The notes: generated from the letters alone by a model not told the origin. Numbered from the stretch's first letter, positions 6,858 to 14,086 are shown. The stretch: 15,543 nt of DNA from DASZGI01 sp035938995 (GCF_035938995.1 NZ_DASZGI010000049.1:1-15543); one strand, 5' to 3'. Translations and numbers: made by a program.

Positions 6858-7939
6858 GCCAGCTCCAGCACTCCGGCCGCCGTCGCCGCGTCCACCGGGA
6901 TCTTCGGCGGCGTCGGCGCGCCGTTGATGGCCCAGTCGGGGTCCTTGAGTCCGTTTCCGGTGACGGTCACCGCGATGCGCTGCCCGCGCTCGAGCCGGCC
7001 TTCCTCGGCCAGCCGCAGCAGGCCGGCGATCCCGGCCGCGCTGGCCGGCTCGACGAAGACACCCTCGCGCGCGGCCAGAAGGCGGTAAGCGCGCAGGATC
7101 TGGCGGTCCGTCACGGCCTCGATGATCCCGCCGGATTCGTCACGCGCTGCCGAAGCCAGGTCCCACGACGCGGGGTTGCCGATGCGGATAGCGGTGGCGA
7201 TCGTCTGCGGATCGGCGACCGGCGCTCCGCTCACGAAGGGCGCAGCGCCCGCGGCCTGGAAGCCGTACATTCGCGGCCGGTGGCTCGCGAGCCCGGCCTT
7301 CTCGTATTCGCCGTAACCCATCCAGTAGGCCGAGATGTTCCCCGCGTTGCCTACGGGCAGGACGTGCAGGTCCGGGGCGTCGCCGAGGGCGTCCACGATC
7401 TCGAACGCTGCGGTCTTCTGGCCGGCCAGCCGGGCCGGGTTGACCGAGTTGACCAGCGCCACCGGGTAGTTCTCGGCCAGGTCCCTGGCCAGCCGGAGGC
7501 AGTCGTCGAAGTTCCCGGCGACCTGGAGGATCCGGGCGCCGTGGGCGAGCGCCTGGCTCATCTTGCCCAGGGCGATCTTGCCGTCCGGGATGAGCACCGC
7601 GCAGACCATTCCGGCGCGCACCGCGTACGCGGCCGCAGAGGCGCTGGTGTTTCCGGTAGAGGCGCAGATGACTGCCTTAGCGCCCGCCTCGGCGGCCTTG
7701 GAGATGGCCACAGTCATGCCGCGGTCCTTGAAGGAGCCGGTCGGGTTGGCACCTTCGACCTTGAGGTACACCTCGCACCCGGTCTCCGCGGAGACCACGT
7801 TCGCCCGCACGAGCGGCGTACCGCCCTCGCCGAGCGTCACGACCGGCGTGGCGTCGCCCACCGGCAGCCACTCCCGGTACTCCTCGACGACACCGCGCCA
7901 GTGCACGCGGCGCCCGCTGACCGCGCTGTCACCCGTCAT
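6854..7939 (-). CDS. thrC: Threonine synthase (PLP-dependent)
   Basis: ThrC converts O-phosphohomoserine to threonine using pyridoxal phosphate. From the chosen start the product is 361 aa, typical of the short fold-type II threonine synthases of Gram-positive bacteria. The PLP lysine is K71 in NPTGSFKDRGM; CASTGNTSAS and LPVGNAGNISAYW are cofactor-binding segments. The frame extends upstream to a TTG at 7960, but ATG at 7939 is preferred because GGGAG lies 6 nt upstream of it, while the TTG has no Shine-Dalgarno. It starts 68 bp after hom and overlaps thrB by 4 bp, so hom-thrC-thrB is very likely one operon. No frameshift or missing residue is seen. Confidence 0.97.
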   Translation of the reverse strand: MTGDSAVSGRRVHWRGVVEEYREWLPVGDATPVVTLGEGGTPLVRANVVSAETGCEVYLKVEGANPTGSFKDRGMTVAISKAAEAGAKAVICASTGNTSASAAAYAVRAGMVCAVLIPDGKIALGKMSQALAHGARILQVAGNFDDCLRLARDLAENYPVALVNSVNPARLAGQKTAAFEIVDALGDAPDLHVLPVGNAGNISAYWMGYGEYEKAGLASHRPRMYGFQAAGAAPFVSGAPVADPQTIATAIRIGNPASWDLASAARDESGGIIEAVTDRQILRAYRLLAAREGVFVEPASAAGIAGLLRLAEEGRLERGQRIAVTVTGNGLKDPDWAINGAPTPPKIPVDAATAAGVLELA

Positions 7940-8007
7940 GTCCAGCTCCCAAGCAGTCAACCCGGCGGCCCGCGGCCGACTCCGGACCCATCATCATTCG
8001 CCCTGGC

Positions 8008-9300
8008 TCATTCGCCCTCGACCCGCATCACGGAGGTGACGTCGCGGACCGTGTCCAGCGCGCGCAGGCTCTCCACAGTGGCGGCGAGCGCGGCGTCGGT
8101 GGCTGTGTGGGTCGACACAACCAGTCGCGCGTCGTCGCCGCGGCCGGCCTGGCGGACCGTCTGGATCGAGACGTCGCGGTCCGCGAAGACCAGCGCGACC
8201 TGCGCCAGCACGCCCGCCTTGTCGTCCACGTCGAGCGAGACGTGGTAGCGGGTGCGCGCGTCTCCCATCGATCCCACGCGCAGATCGGCGTAGGAGTTCA
8301 CGTTCGGCGCCCGGCCGCCGTTGACCTTGTTGCGGCAGACCGCGACCAAGTCGCCGAGCACCGCGCTCGCCGTCGGGGCTCCCCCCGCCCCCGGCCCGTA
8401 GAACATCAGCTGCCCCGCGGCCTCCGACTCCACGAACACCGCGTTGTATGCCTCGCGCACCCCCGCGAGCGGGTGCGTGCGCGGGATCATCGCCGGGTGC
8501 ACCCGCGCGGTGACCGACTCCCTCGCCGAATCCAGTTCGCAGATCGCCAGCAGCTTGACCACGAACCCCAGCTCCCGGGCCGAGGCGATGTCCGCGGCGG
8601 TCACCTCGGTGATGCCCTCGCGGTACACGTCGGCGGCGGTCACCCGGGTGTGGAAGGCCAGGCTGGCCAGGATCGCCGCCTTGGCCGCCGCGTCGAAGCC
8701 CTCCACGTCCGCCGTCGGGTCGGCTTCGGCGTATCCGAGCGCCGTGGCCTCGTCCAGGGCGTCCGCGAACCCCGCGCCGGTCGCGTCCATCCGATCCAGG
8801 ATGAAATTGGTCGTTCCGTTCACGATCCCCAGCACCCGGCTGACCTTGTCGCCGACCAGCGACTCGCGCAGCGGGCGCAGCAGCGGGATCGCCCCGGCGA
8901 CGGCGGCCTCGTAGTAGAGGTCCGCGCCGTATTTCTCGGCCGCGGCGTGCAGGGTGGCGCCGTCCTCGGCCAGCAGCGCCTTGTTGGCGGTGACCGCGCT
9001 CGCGCCGTTCTCCAGCGCGGCGAGCAGCAGCGAGCGGGCCGGCTCGATACCCCCGATGACCTCGATCACGACGTCCACGTCCGGGCGGGTGACCAGCCCC
9101 ATCGCGTCCGTCGTGAACAGCGCCGGGTCCACCGGCAGGGCGCGCGCCCGGTTGGGTCTGCGCACCGCGATCCCGGCCAGCTCCAGCGGGGCGCCGACTC
9201 GGGCGGCGAGGTCGGCGGCGTTCGTCGTCATGAGCCGGGCGACCTCGGAGCCGACGACTCCGCAGCCCAACAGCGCTACCTTCAGCGGGCGCTCGCTCAT
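8008..9300 (-). CDS. hom: Homoserine dehydrogenase with C-terminal ACT domain
   Basis: Hom reduces aspartate-4-semialdehyde to homoserine with NAD(P)H, the branch point toward threonine, methionine and isoleucine. The 430-aa protein shows the Rossmann motif GCGVVG at 12-17, VTANKALLA (103-111), GIVNGTTNFIL (158-168) and the catalytic-domain signature YAEADPTADVEGFDAAAK (190-207). Residues from about 352 to 420 form an ACT domain, the usual site of threonine feedback inhibition in actinobacteria. ATG at 9300 (MSERPLKVALLG) is chosen because homology begins there; the frame stays open to 9387 but that extension is Arg-rich without family features. The Shine-Dalgarno is weak (GGGA close to the ATG). 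It lies 212 bp after lysA and 68 bp before thrC. Confidence 0.97.
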   Translation of the reverse strand: MSERPLKVALLGCGVVGSEVARLMTTNAADLAARVGAPLELAGIAVRRPNRARALPVDPALFTTDAMGLVTRPDVDVVIEVIGGIEPARSLLLAALENGASAVTANKALLAEDGATLHAAAEKYGADLYYEAAVAGAIPLLRPLRESLVGDKVSRVLGIVNGTTNFILDRMDATGAGFADALDEATALGYAEADPTADVEGFDAAAKAAILASLAFHTRVTAADVYREGITEVTAADIASARELGFVVKLLAICELDSARESVTARVHPAMIPRTHPLAGVREAYNAVFVESEAAGQLMFYGPGAGGAPTASAVLGDLVAVCRNKVNGGRAPNVNSYADLRVGSMGDARTRYHVSLDVDDKAGVLAQVALVFADRDVSIQTVRQAGRGDDARLVVSTHTATDAALAATVESLRALDTVRDVTSVMRVEGE

Positions 9301-9512
9301 GCTTCCCAACCTTGTCCCTCTGGCTCTTCGAGGTCGACCAAGTCCGCGGGCGGCCCTGATCCGGCGCCGGGGCAAACCGCTCCCCACCGCTCAATCGTGT
9401 GCCGCCCCGGTCGGCCTCGCAGAGCGGTCAACCTTGCGTGCCCTGCCCGGTCAGTCTTGCCCGTCGGTCCGTCGCGCGGTATCCGGTGTCCAGTATCCGA
9501 GACATCGGCCGC
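9301..9512. other. lysA-hom intergenic region with spaced GACCG motifs
   Basis: This 212-bp gap contains no gene, no convincing leader peptide rich in Thr or Ile codons and no clear terminator. GACCG (CGGTC on the plus strand) occurs at 9408, 9425, 9448 and 9465, spaced 17, 23 and 17 bp. In GC-rich DNA this may be chance, but the symmetric spacing is noted. No recognisable -35/-10 pair was found for hom. Confidence 0.4.
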
Positions 9513-10916
9513 TCAGCCGAGATCGAGGGCGAGCAGGTCCGCCTCGGTCTCCCGGCGTACGAGTGTGCGCGACGTCCCTTCCAGCACCGCGACGACCGGC
9601 GGCCGCAGGGCGTGGTTGTAGTTGGACGCCATCGACCTGCAGTAGGCGCCGGTCGCGGCCACCGCGAGCAGGTCGCCGGGGACCACGTCCGAGGGTAGCC
9701 AAGCGTCGCGCACGACGATGTCACCGGACTCGCAATGCTTACCGACCACGCGGGCGAGCATCGGCGGCGCGTCCGACACTCGGGACGCGACCACGCACGT
9801 ATACGCAGCGTCATACAACGCCGTACGAATATTGTCGCTCATCCCACCGTCGACCGACACATATGTCCGAAGCCCATCCAAGGGCTTGACGGTCCCCACC
9901 CGGTATATCGTCACACCGGGCGTCCCCGAAATGGCCCGCCCTGGCTCGACAGTCAACCGAGGTACCTGCAGCCCGTACCCGAAGCACTCCCGCCCGACGA
10001 TCGCCTTCAGCCCGGCCACGATGTCGAACGCGTCCGCAGGATCATCCTCACTCGTATACGCAATACCCAGGCCACCCCCGAGATCCAGCTCGGGCAGCCG
10101 TATTCCATACTCGTCCCGGATCGCCGCCAGCAAACCGACCGCCCGGTGCGCCGCGACCTCGAAGCCGGCGGTGTCGAAGATCTGCGATCCGATGTGCGAG
10201 TGGATCCCCACGAGCTCCAGAGACTCGTGCTTCAGGACCTGCCGCACCGCGTCCGCCGCCGACCCGCCGCTCAGCGAGAACCCGAATTTCTGATCTTCAT
10301 GTGCCGTGGCGATGAACTCGTGCGTATGCGCCTCGACCCCCACCGTGATGCGCACCATGACCCGCGGCCGCACCCCTCGCGAGGCCGCCAGTTCAGCAAG
10401 CCGGTCGATCTCCGCGAACGAATCGAGCACGATCCGCCCGACGCCCGCATCGAGCGCCCGCTCCAACTCCTCGACCGACTTGTTGTTTCCATGGAACGTC
10501 AGCCGCCCCGCCGGAAAATCCGCCGCCAGCGCGATCGCCAGTTCGCCCCCCGAGCAGACGTCGAGCCCCAGGCCCTCTTCCGCCGCCCACCGCGCTATGG
10601 CCTTGGACAGAAACGCCTTCGCCGCGTAGTGAACCGGCGGTTCGCCCGCCTCAAAGTCTCCAAACGCTGCCAGCCACGCCCGCGCCCGGGTCCGCCAGTC
10701 GCGTTCGTCGATCAGGTACGCCGGCGTCCCGTGCTCTGCGGCCAAAGCCGCAACCGACACTCCACCAAGCCGGAGCGCCCCGTCCTCCCCCCGCACCGCT
10801 GACGTCGGCCAGACCTTCGCCACCAGCGCGTTCAGATCCGCAGGCGGCCCGGACACCCCTGCCCCAGGCAGTACGTCCGCATACCTCGGCCCCGCCGGAT
10901 GCGCTGCCCGACTCAT
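9513..10916 (-). CDS. lysA: Diaminopimelate decarboxylase
   Basis: LysA decarboxylates meso-diaminopimelate to lysine, the last step of lysine synthesis, using PLP. The 467-aa protein belongs to fold-type III decarboxylases. The PLP lysine is K100 in VHYAAKAFLSKA, and further motifs are LGLDVCSGGE (117-125), GIHSHIGSQIFD, LDLGGGLGIAY, the phosphate-binding EPGRAI, CESGD and GAYCRSMASNYN at the C-terminal domain. An N-terminal extension of about 40 residues precedes the family core, as in mycobacterial and Streptomyces enzymes. ATG at 10916 has no strong Shine-Dalgarno. It follows argS by 78 bp, matching the argS-lysA-hom-thr order conserved in many actinobacteria. Its middle part (about 9760-10320) uses more A/T-ending codons than neighbouring genes. 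Confidence 0.97.
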   Translation of the reverse strand: MSRAAHPAGPRYADVLPGAGVSGPPADLNALVAKVWPTSAVRGEDGALRLGGVSVAALAAEHGTPAYLIDERDWRTRARAWLAAFGDFEAGEPPVHYAAKAFLSKAIARWAAEEGLGLDVCSGGELAIALAADFPAGRLTFHGNNKSVEELERALDAGVGRIVLDSFAEIDRLAELAASRGVRPRVMVRITVGVEAHTHEFIATAHEDQKFGFSLSGGSAADAVRQVLKHESLELVGIHSHIGSQIFDTAGFEVAAHRAVGLLAAIRDEYGIRLPELDLGGGLGIAYTSEDDPADAFDIVAGLKAIVGRECFGYGLQVPRLTVEPGRAISGTPGVTIYRVGTVKPLDGLRTYVSVDGGMSDNIRTALYDAAYTCVVASRVSDAPPMLARVVGKHCESGDIVVRDAWLPSDVVPGDLLAVAATGAYCRSMASNYNHALRPPVVAVLEGTSRTLVRRETEADLLALDLG

Positions 10917-10994
10917 CCGCGGCCTGCCGCGCTCATCCGTCGCACCATCTCCGCGCCACCCTTCTTCCCACTGCCCACGATCCGCACTCCGCGC

Positions 10995-12662
10995 CTACAT
11001 CCGCTCCGGCGCCGACACACCCAGCAGTCCGAGCCCGTTCGCGAGCACCGTCCGCGCCGCCTCGGCAAGCCACAGCCGGGCCCGGGTCAGCTCCGGCGCC
11101 AGCGGGAACCGCTCGTTCGGCAGGATCCGGCACTCGTCGTAGAACTTGTGGTACGCGGGTGCCAGCTGCTCCTCGAGGTATCTGTTGATCCGGTGCACCT
11201 CCCGCAGCTCCGCCGCCGTCGCCACCACCCGCGGATACTCGCCGAGCACCCCGAGCAGATCGGACTCCCGATCCTCGACCAGCAGCCCCGGGTCGAACTC
11301 CGCCGCGCTCCCCTTCTCGATCCCCAGCTCCGCCGCGTTCCGCAGCACCGAACTGATCCGCGCGTGCGCGTACTGCACGTAGTAGACCGGATTGTCATTC
11401 GTCTTACTAGTCAGAACATCAACGTCAAGCATGATATTGGAATCCACCGACTGCCGGGTCAGTGCGTACCGGGCCGCGTCGACCCCGATCCAGTCGACCA
11501 CGTCGTCGAGGGTGATAATGTTGCCGGCCCGCTTGGAGAGCTTGACCTCCTGGCCGTCCTTCATCATCTTGACGAACTGGCCGATCTCGACCTCGATGTC
11601 CTTGTTCATGTCGTCGCCCGCGCAGGCGGCGATCGTCTTGAGCCGCCCGACGTACCCATGGTGGTCCGCGCCGAGCAGGTAGATCAGCGGCATGAACCCC
11701 CGGTCCCGCTTGTTCAGGTAATAGGCCGCGTCCGACGCGAAATACGTCGTGTCCCCGTCCGCCTTGACGAGCACCCGGTCCTTATCGTCGCCGAAGTCCG
11801 TCGTCCGCAGCCACGTCGCCCCATCCCGCTCGAACACGTGCCCCTGTGCCCGCAGCCGCTCGATGGCCTGCTCGACGACTCCGGAATCGTGCAGCGACTT
11901 CTCGGAGAACCAGACGTCGAAGTGCGTGCCGAAGCTCTCGGTCGACTCCTGGATCTGCTCGATCATCAGCCGCAGCCCCTCCTCCCGGAAGACCGACAGC
12001 TGCTCAGCCTCCGGAAGGCCCAACACCCCATCCCGCAAGGCCACGACCTGCGCCGCGATATCGCCGATGTACTCCCCCACGTACCCGTCGTCCGGCACCG
12101 GCCGACCGTTCGCCACCGCACAGAGCGAGGCCGCGAACTTGTCGATCTGGACGCCCGCGTCGTTGATGTAGTACTCGGAGACGACCCGCGCGCCCTGCGC
12201 CCGCAGGATCCGCGCGAGCGCGTCGCCCACCGCCGCCCACCGGGTGCCGCCGATGTGGATCGGACCGGTCGGATTCGCCGAGACGAACTCCAGATTGATG
12301 TTCCGCCCCCGAAGAACATCACTCGTCCCGTACCGCTCCCCGTCCACCACGATCGTCCGCGCCAGCTCCCCTTGAGCCGCCGCGTCGAGCGTGATGTTGA
12401 GGAATCCGGGCCCGGCGATCTCGACCGACTTCACCCCGGTCTGCTCTGCCAGCCGCCCCGCCAGTACCTGCGCGACCTCCCGCGGAGGCTTCCCCGCCGC
12501 CTTAGCCAACTGCAACGCCACGTTCGTCGCGTAGTCCCCGTGCTCCCTGTTCTTCGGGCGCTCCACGGTCACGTGAGAGGGCACGGGAACAGAAAGATCG
12601 CCGACGTCCACGGCTTCCCGGAGCGCGGCGACCACGGCGGCGGAGAGCTCGTCTGGGGTCAC
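10995..12662 (-). CDS. argS: Arginyl-tRNA synthetase
   Basis: ArgS charges tRNA-Arg with arginine. The 555-aa product is a class Ia synthetase. An N-terminal Add-1 tRNA-binding domain covers about 1-80. The catalytic domain has SANPTGPIHIGG with the HIGH-type motif HIGG at 136-139, GADHHGYVGRLK, and a KMSKS counterpart KLSKR at 374-378. A DALR anticodon-binding domain follows (YAHARISSVLRNA to the end). The frame is open to an ATG at 12683, but GTG at 12662 is preferred. A -10 box TACCCT (12669-12674) lies exactly 6 nt before that GTG, as in leaderless actinobacterial genes, and homologues I know start with a similar (M/V)TPxxLS sequence. A tRNA-Arg gene lies 1.3 kb away. Confidence 0.96.
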   Translation of the reverse strand: MTPDELSAAVVAALREAVDVGDLSVPVPSHVTVERPKNREHGDYATNVALQLAKAAGKPPREVAQVLAGRLAEQTGVKSVEIAGPGFLNITLDAAAQGELARTIVVDGERYGTSDVLRGRNINLEFVSANPTGPIHIGGTRWAAVGDALARILRAQGARVVSEYYINDAGVQIDKFAASLCAVANGRPVPDDGYVGEYIGDIAAQVVALRDGVLGLPEAEQLSVFREEGLRLMIEQIQESTESFGTHFDVWFSEKSLHDSGVVEQAIERLRAQGHVFERDGATWLRTTDFGDDKDRVLVKADGDTTYFASDAAYYLNKRDRGFMPLIYLLGADHHGYVGRLKTIAACAGDDMNKDIEVEIGQFVKMMKDGQEVKLSKRAGNIITLDDVVDWIGVDAARYALTRQSVDSNIMLDVDVLTSKTNDNPVYYVQYAHARISSVLRNAAELGIEKGSAAEFDPGLLVEDRESDLLGVLGEYPRVVATAAELREVHRINRYLEEQLAPAYHKFYDECRILPNERFPLAPELTRARLWLAEAARTVLANGLGLLGVSAPERM

Positions 12663-12699
12663 GCAGCAAGGGTACGGGACCATCCCTCGCGCCCCCCAA
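12663..12699 (-). promoter_or_regulatory. Putative leaderless promoter of argS
   Basis: TACCCT (12674-12669, minus strand) is followed by 6 nt and then the GTG at 12662, placing the transcription start at the first base of the start codon. A weak -35 candidate, TTGGGG (12699-12694), is 19 nt upstream. No Shine-Dalgarno precedes the GTG, consistent with a leaderless mRNA. Confidence 0.5.
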
Positions 12700-12703
12700 T
12701 CAG

Positions 12704-12712
12704 TTATCCACA
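12704..12712. promoter_or_regulatory. Perfect DnaA box TTATCCACA upstream of argS
   Basis: TTATCCACA, the canonical 9-mer DnaA box, lies between the MarR gene and argS, just upstream of the putative argS -35 region. A second box is not seen nearby, so an origin is unlikely. It could be a DnaA-titration or regulatory site, or a chance match. Confidence 0.5.
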
Positions 12713-12738
12713 GGCTCTCCGCCTCGCCTTACCTAGCC

Positions 12739-13230
12739 TCACCGCCCACGCGGCCGACGCGACGGCAGCGGCTCCTCCCCCGAGTCCAGCACCTCAAGCA
12801 ATCTCCGCAGCTCGCCCTGCTCATCCCCGGAGAGCTTCGCGAACAGCTGTTCGGCGGCCTCCGCGCGCATCCGCCCCACCTGCTCCAACACAGACCGCCC
12901 CGCAGCCGTGAGCACGACGATCGTGGCCCGCCGATCAGTCGGATCCGGCTCGCGTGCGACGAACCCAGCAGCCTCCAGCGTGTCCACCATCGAGGTGATG
13001 GACCGCGGCACCACCTCCAGCGCCTGCGCGAGATCCGCCATCCGCGGCCGCGAGTACCGCGAGATCACCCGCAACGCCCGCGCCTGCGACTCGGTCAGGC
13101 CGAACTGTTCATAAGAAGGAGCGGACCGGCGCCGGATCCGGTGTGCCGTGCGCAGATACAACTCGGCCAGGCTCGGCGCGGCGGGCGGCACATCGTCGCC
13201 CGGCTCCCCCGGGTCGGACTGGGTCGTCAT
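12739..13230 (-). CDS. MarR-family winged-helix transcriptional regulator
   Basis: MarR proteins are dimeric DNA-binding regulators that usually respond to small ligands or oxidants. The 163-aa product has the family pattern: an N-terminal dimerisation helix, LTESQARALRVISRY (45-59), helix-turn-helix with recognition helix about 66-88 (MADLAQALEVVPRSITSMVD), the wing DRRATIVVLTAAGR (99-112), and a C-terminal helix pair. No cysteine is present in this form, so a thiol switch is unlikely. ATG at 13230 is chosen over an upstream in-frame ATG (13257) because a -10 box TACACT (13239-13244) lies between the two, implying a 1-2 nt leader. Its target is unknown; no clear symmetric operator was found, and it stands alone between a response regulator and argS. 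Confidence 0.9.
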   Translation of the reverse strand: MTTQSDPGEPGDDVPPAAPSLAELYLRTAHRIRRRSAPSYEQFGLTESQARALRVISRYSRPRMADLAQALEVVPRSITSMVDTLEAAGFVAREPDPTDRRATIVVLTAAGRSVLEQVGRMRAEAAEQLFAKLSGDEQGELRRLLEVLDSGEEPLPSRRPRGR

Positions 13231-13238
13231 AGCGCAGC

Positions 13239-13244
13239 AGTGTA
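13239..13244 (-). promoter_or_regulatory. -10 box of the MarR gene (near-leaderless)
   Basis: TACACT on the minus strand ends 8 nt before the ATG at 13230. A transcription start 6-7 nt downstream of it would leave only 1-2 nt of leader. No good -35 element is visible. It matters mainly because it favours the shorter start codon. Confidence 0.4.
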
Positions 13245-13350
13245 TTTCCCAGTCCACCCACTAACTCGCCCGCGCCGCCACGACATTGCTCTAGCGGTCG
13301 AAGCTGCCCAAGCACCCGACGACCTTCCAGCCCCTCCCCCGCCAGTGTCA

Positions 13351-13500
13351 TCCCTCCCTTAACTCCTCCCTCCTCCCTACCTACCTCCGTCCCTCCGCTC
13401 CTTTCCTACTCCCCACCCGTCCCTCGCTCCTTCTCCTCCGCTCCCCTCCTACCTCTCCCCGCCCGTCCCTTACTCCCTCCCCTGCACCCCCAACCCCACC
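13351..13500. repeat. Polypyrimidine/polypurine tract between the response regulator and MarR genes
   Basis: From 13351 to about 13483 the plus strand is close to 90% pyrimidine (about 15 purines in 130 bases), unlike anything else in the window. CCGTCCCT recurs at 13387, 13417 and 13463, each followed by a related CT-rich segment. The minus strand is correspondingly G/A-rich, with GGGG, GGGGG, GGGG and GGG runs at 13475-13497 separated by 2, 4 and 1 nt, a G-quadruplex pattern that overlaps the last codons of the response regulator. The stretch holds no other feature. Confidence 0.85.
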
Positions 13501-13907
13501 GCCCCGCGTACCACCCGAACCAGGTCCGCCGGATCGAAGGGCTTGGTCAGATACGCCTCAACCCCCAGCTCCCGCCCCCGCGCAAGATCGCTCTCCTGCG
13601 CGCACGCGCTCACCATCACGATCGGCAGCCCACGCGTCGTCGCCCCAGACCGAAGCCGCGCGGCGGTGGCGAACCCATCCAGCCGCGGCATCACGACGTC
13701 CAGCGTGACGACGTCCGGCGCGACCTTGTCCACGACGTCGAGGCACTCCTGCCCGTCCTCGGCCAGGTACACCTCGAAGCCCTCCAGCTCGAGGTTCACC
13801 GCGATCAGCCGCCGGATCACCTCGCTGTCGTCCACCACCAGCACCCGCCGGGGTCGCCCAGCGCCCTCTTCACGCAGCTCAGAACGGGATTCCAGGGAGC
13901 GAGTCAC
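13470..13907 (-). CDS. Single-domain response regulator (CheY-like receiver)
   Basis: This is a stand-alone receiver domain of 145 aa without an output domain, so it probably acts through protein contacts or phosphorelay. All catalytic positions are present: acidic pair D26/D27 in VLVVDDSE, phospho-acceptor D70 in LDVVMPRLDG, S100 in VMVSACAQ (the usual Ser/Thr switch) and K122 in LTKPFD. GTG at 13907 is chosen since a -10-like TAGCCT (13915-13920) ends 7 nt before it. An upstream ATG at 13949 would add 14 residues that lie within the promoter region. No histidine kinase is nearby, so it is an orphan. The C-terminus (GLGVQGRE) is encoded in the G-rich tract. It is divergent from the tRNA-Arg gene across a 74-bp gap. 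Confidence 0.92.
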   Translation of the reverse strand: MTRSLESRSELREEGAGRPRRVLVVDDSEVIRRLIAVNLELEGFEVYLAEDGQECLDVVDKVAPDVVTLDVVMPRLDGFATAARLRSGATTRGLPIVMVSACAQESDLARGRELGVEAYLTKPFDPADLVRVVRGAVGLGVQGRE

Positions 13908-13961
13908 GCCATCCAGGCTAGCCGCGCCCCAAACCGTGCGCGGGCACATCGCCAGAACTGG

Positions 13962-13967
13962 TATCGT
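13962..13967 (+). promoter_or_regulatory. Putative -10 box of tRNA-Arg
   Basis: TATCGT lies 14 nt before the 5' end of the mature tRNA, so transcription would start about 8 nt upstream of the gene. No convincing -35 sequence is seen. The same 74-bp gap carries the divergent TAGCCT -10 candidate for the response regulator. Confidence 0.35.
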
Positions 13968-13981
13968 TCATCCCGTTGCCC

Positions 13982-14053
13982 GCCCCCGTAGCTCAGGGGA
14001 TAGAGCACCGCCCTCCGGAGGCGGTGGCGCAGGTTCGAATCCTGCCGGGGGCA
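13982..14053 (+). tRNA. tRNA-Arg (anticodon CCG)
   Basis: A complete 72-nt cloverleaf is visible. The acceptor stem GCCCCCG (13982-13988) pairs with CGGGGGC (14046-14052). The D-arm is built on GCTCAGGGGATAGAGC, the anticodon stem is CCGCC/GGCGG with loop CTCCGGA giving anticodon CCG, and the T-arm contains GGTTCGAATCC. The discriminator base is A (14053), and CCA is not encoded. It reads CGG, a common arginine codon in this GC-rich genome. It is the only plus-strand gene in the window and lies about 1.3 kb from argS, whose product charges it. Confidence 0.97.
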
Positions 14054-14058
14054 CAAAC

Positions 14059-14076
14059 AAGTCAGCAGTCTGACTT
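14059..14076 (+). terminator. Hairpin just after tRNA-Arg
   Basis: AAGTCAG (14059-14065) pairs with CTGACTT (14070-14076) around a 4-nt loop, beginning 6 nt after the tRNA. It is a plausible terminator or 3'-processing signal for the tRNA transcript. Confidence 0.55.
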
Positions 14077-14086
14077 ACAAAGCCGC

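Noticed and set aside
7940..7960. TTG start of thrC at 7960
   Set aside because: It lacks a Shine-Dalgarno, whereas ATG 7939 has GGGAG at good spacing and matches family length.
9301..9387. Longer hom start at 9387
   Set aside because: The extra 29 residues are Arg-rich and unlike homoserine dehydrogenase N-termini; the Rossmann strand begins right after ATG 9300.
9301..9512. Thr/Ile leader-peptide attenuator upstream of hom
   Set aside because: No short frame rich in Thr or Ile codons followed by a terminator hairpin was found.
12663..12738. Replication origin because of the DnaA box
   Set aside because: Only a single box is present, without an AT-rich region or dnaA/dnaN neighbours.
10899..12911. 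Very long plus-strand open frames opposite argS, rho and prfA
   Set aside because: They are antisense shadows of confidently identified genes, created by the high GC content; their products are Arg/Pro/Val/Leu-rich without any recognisable motif.
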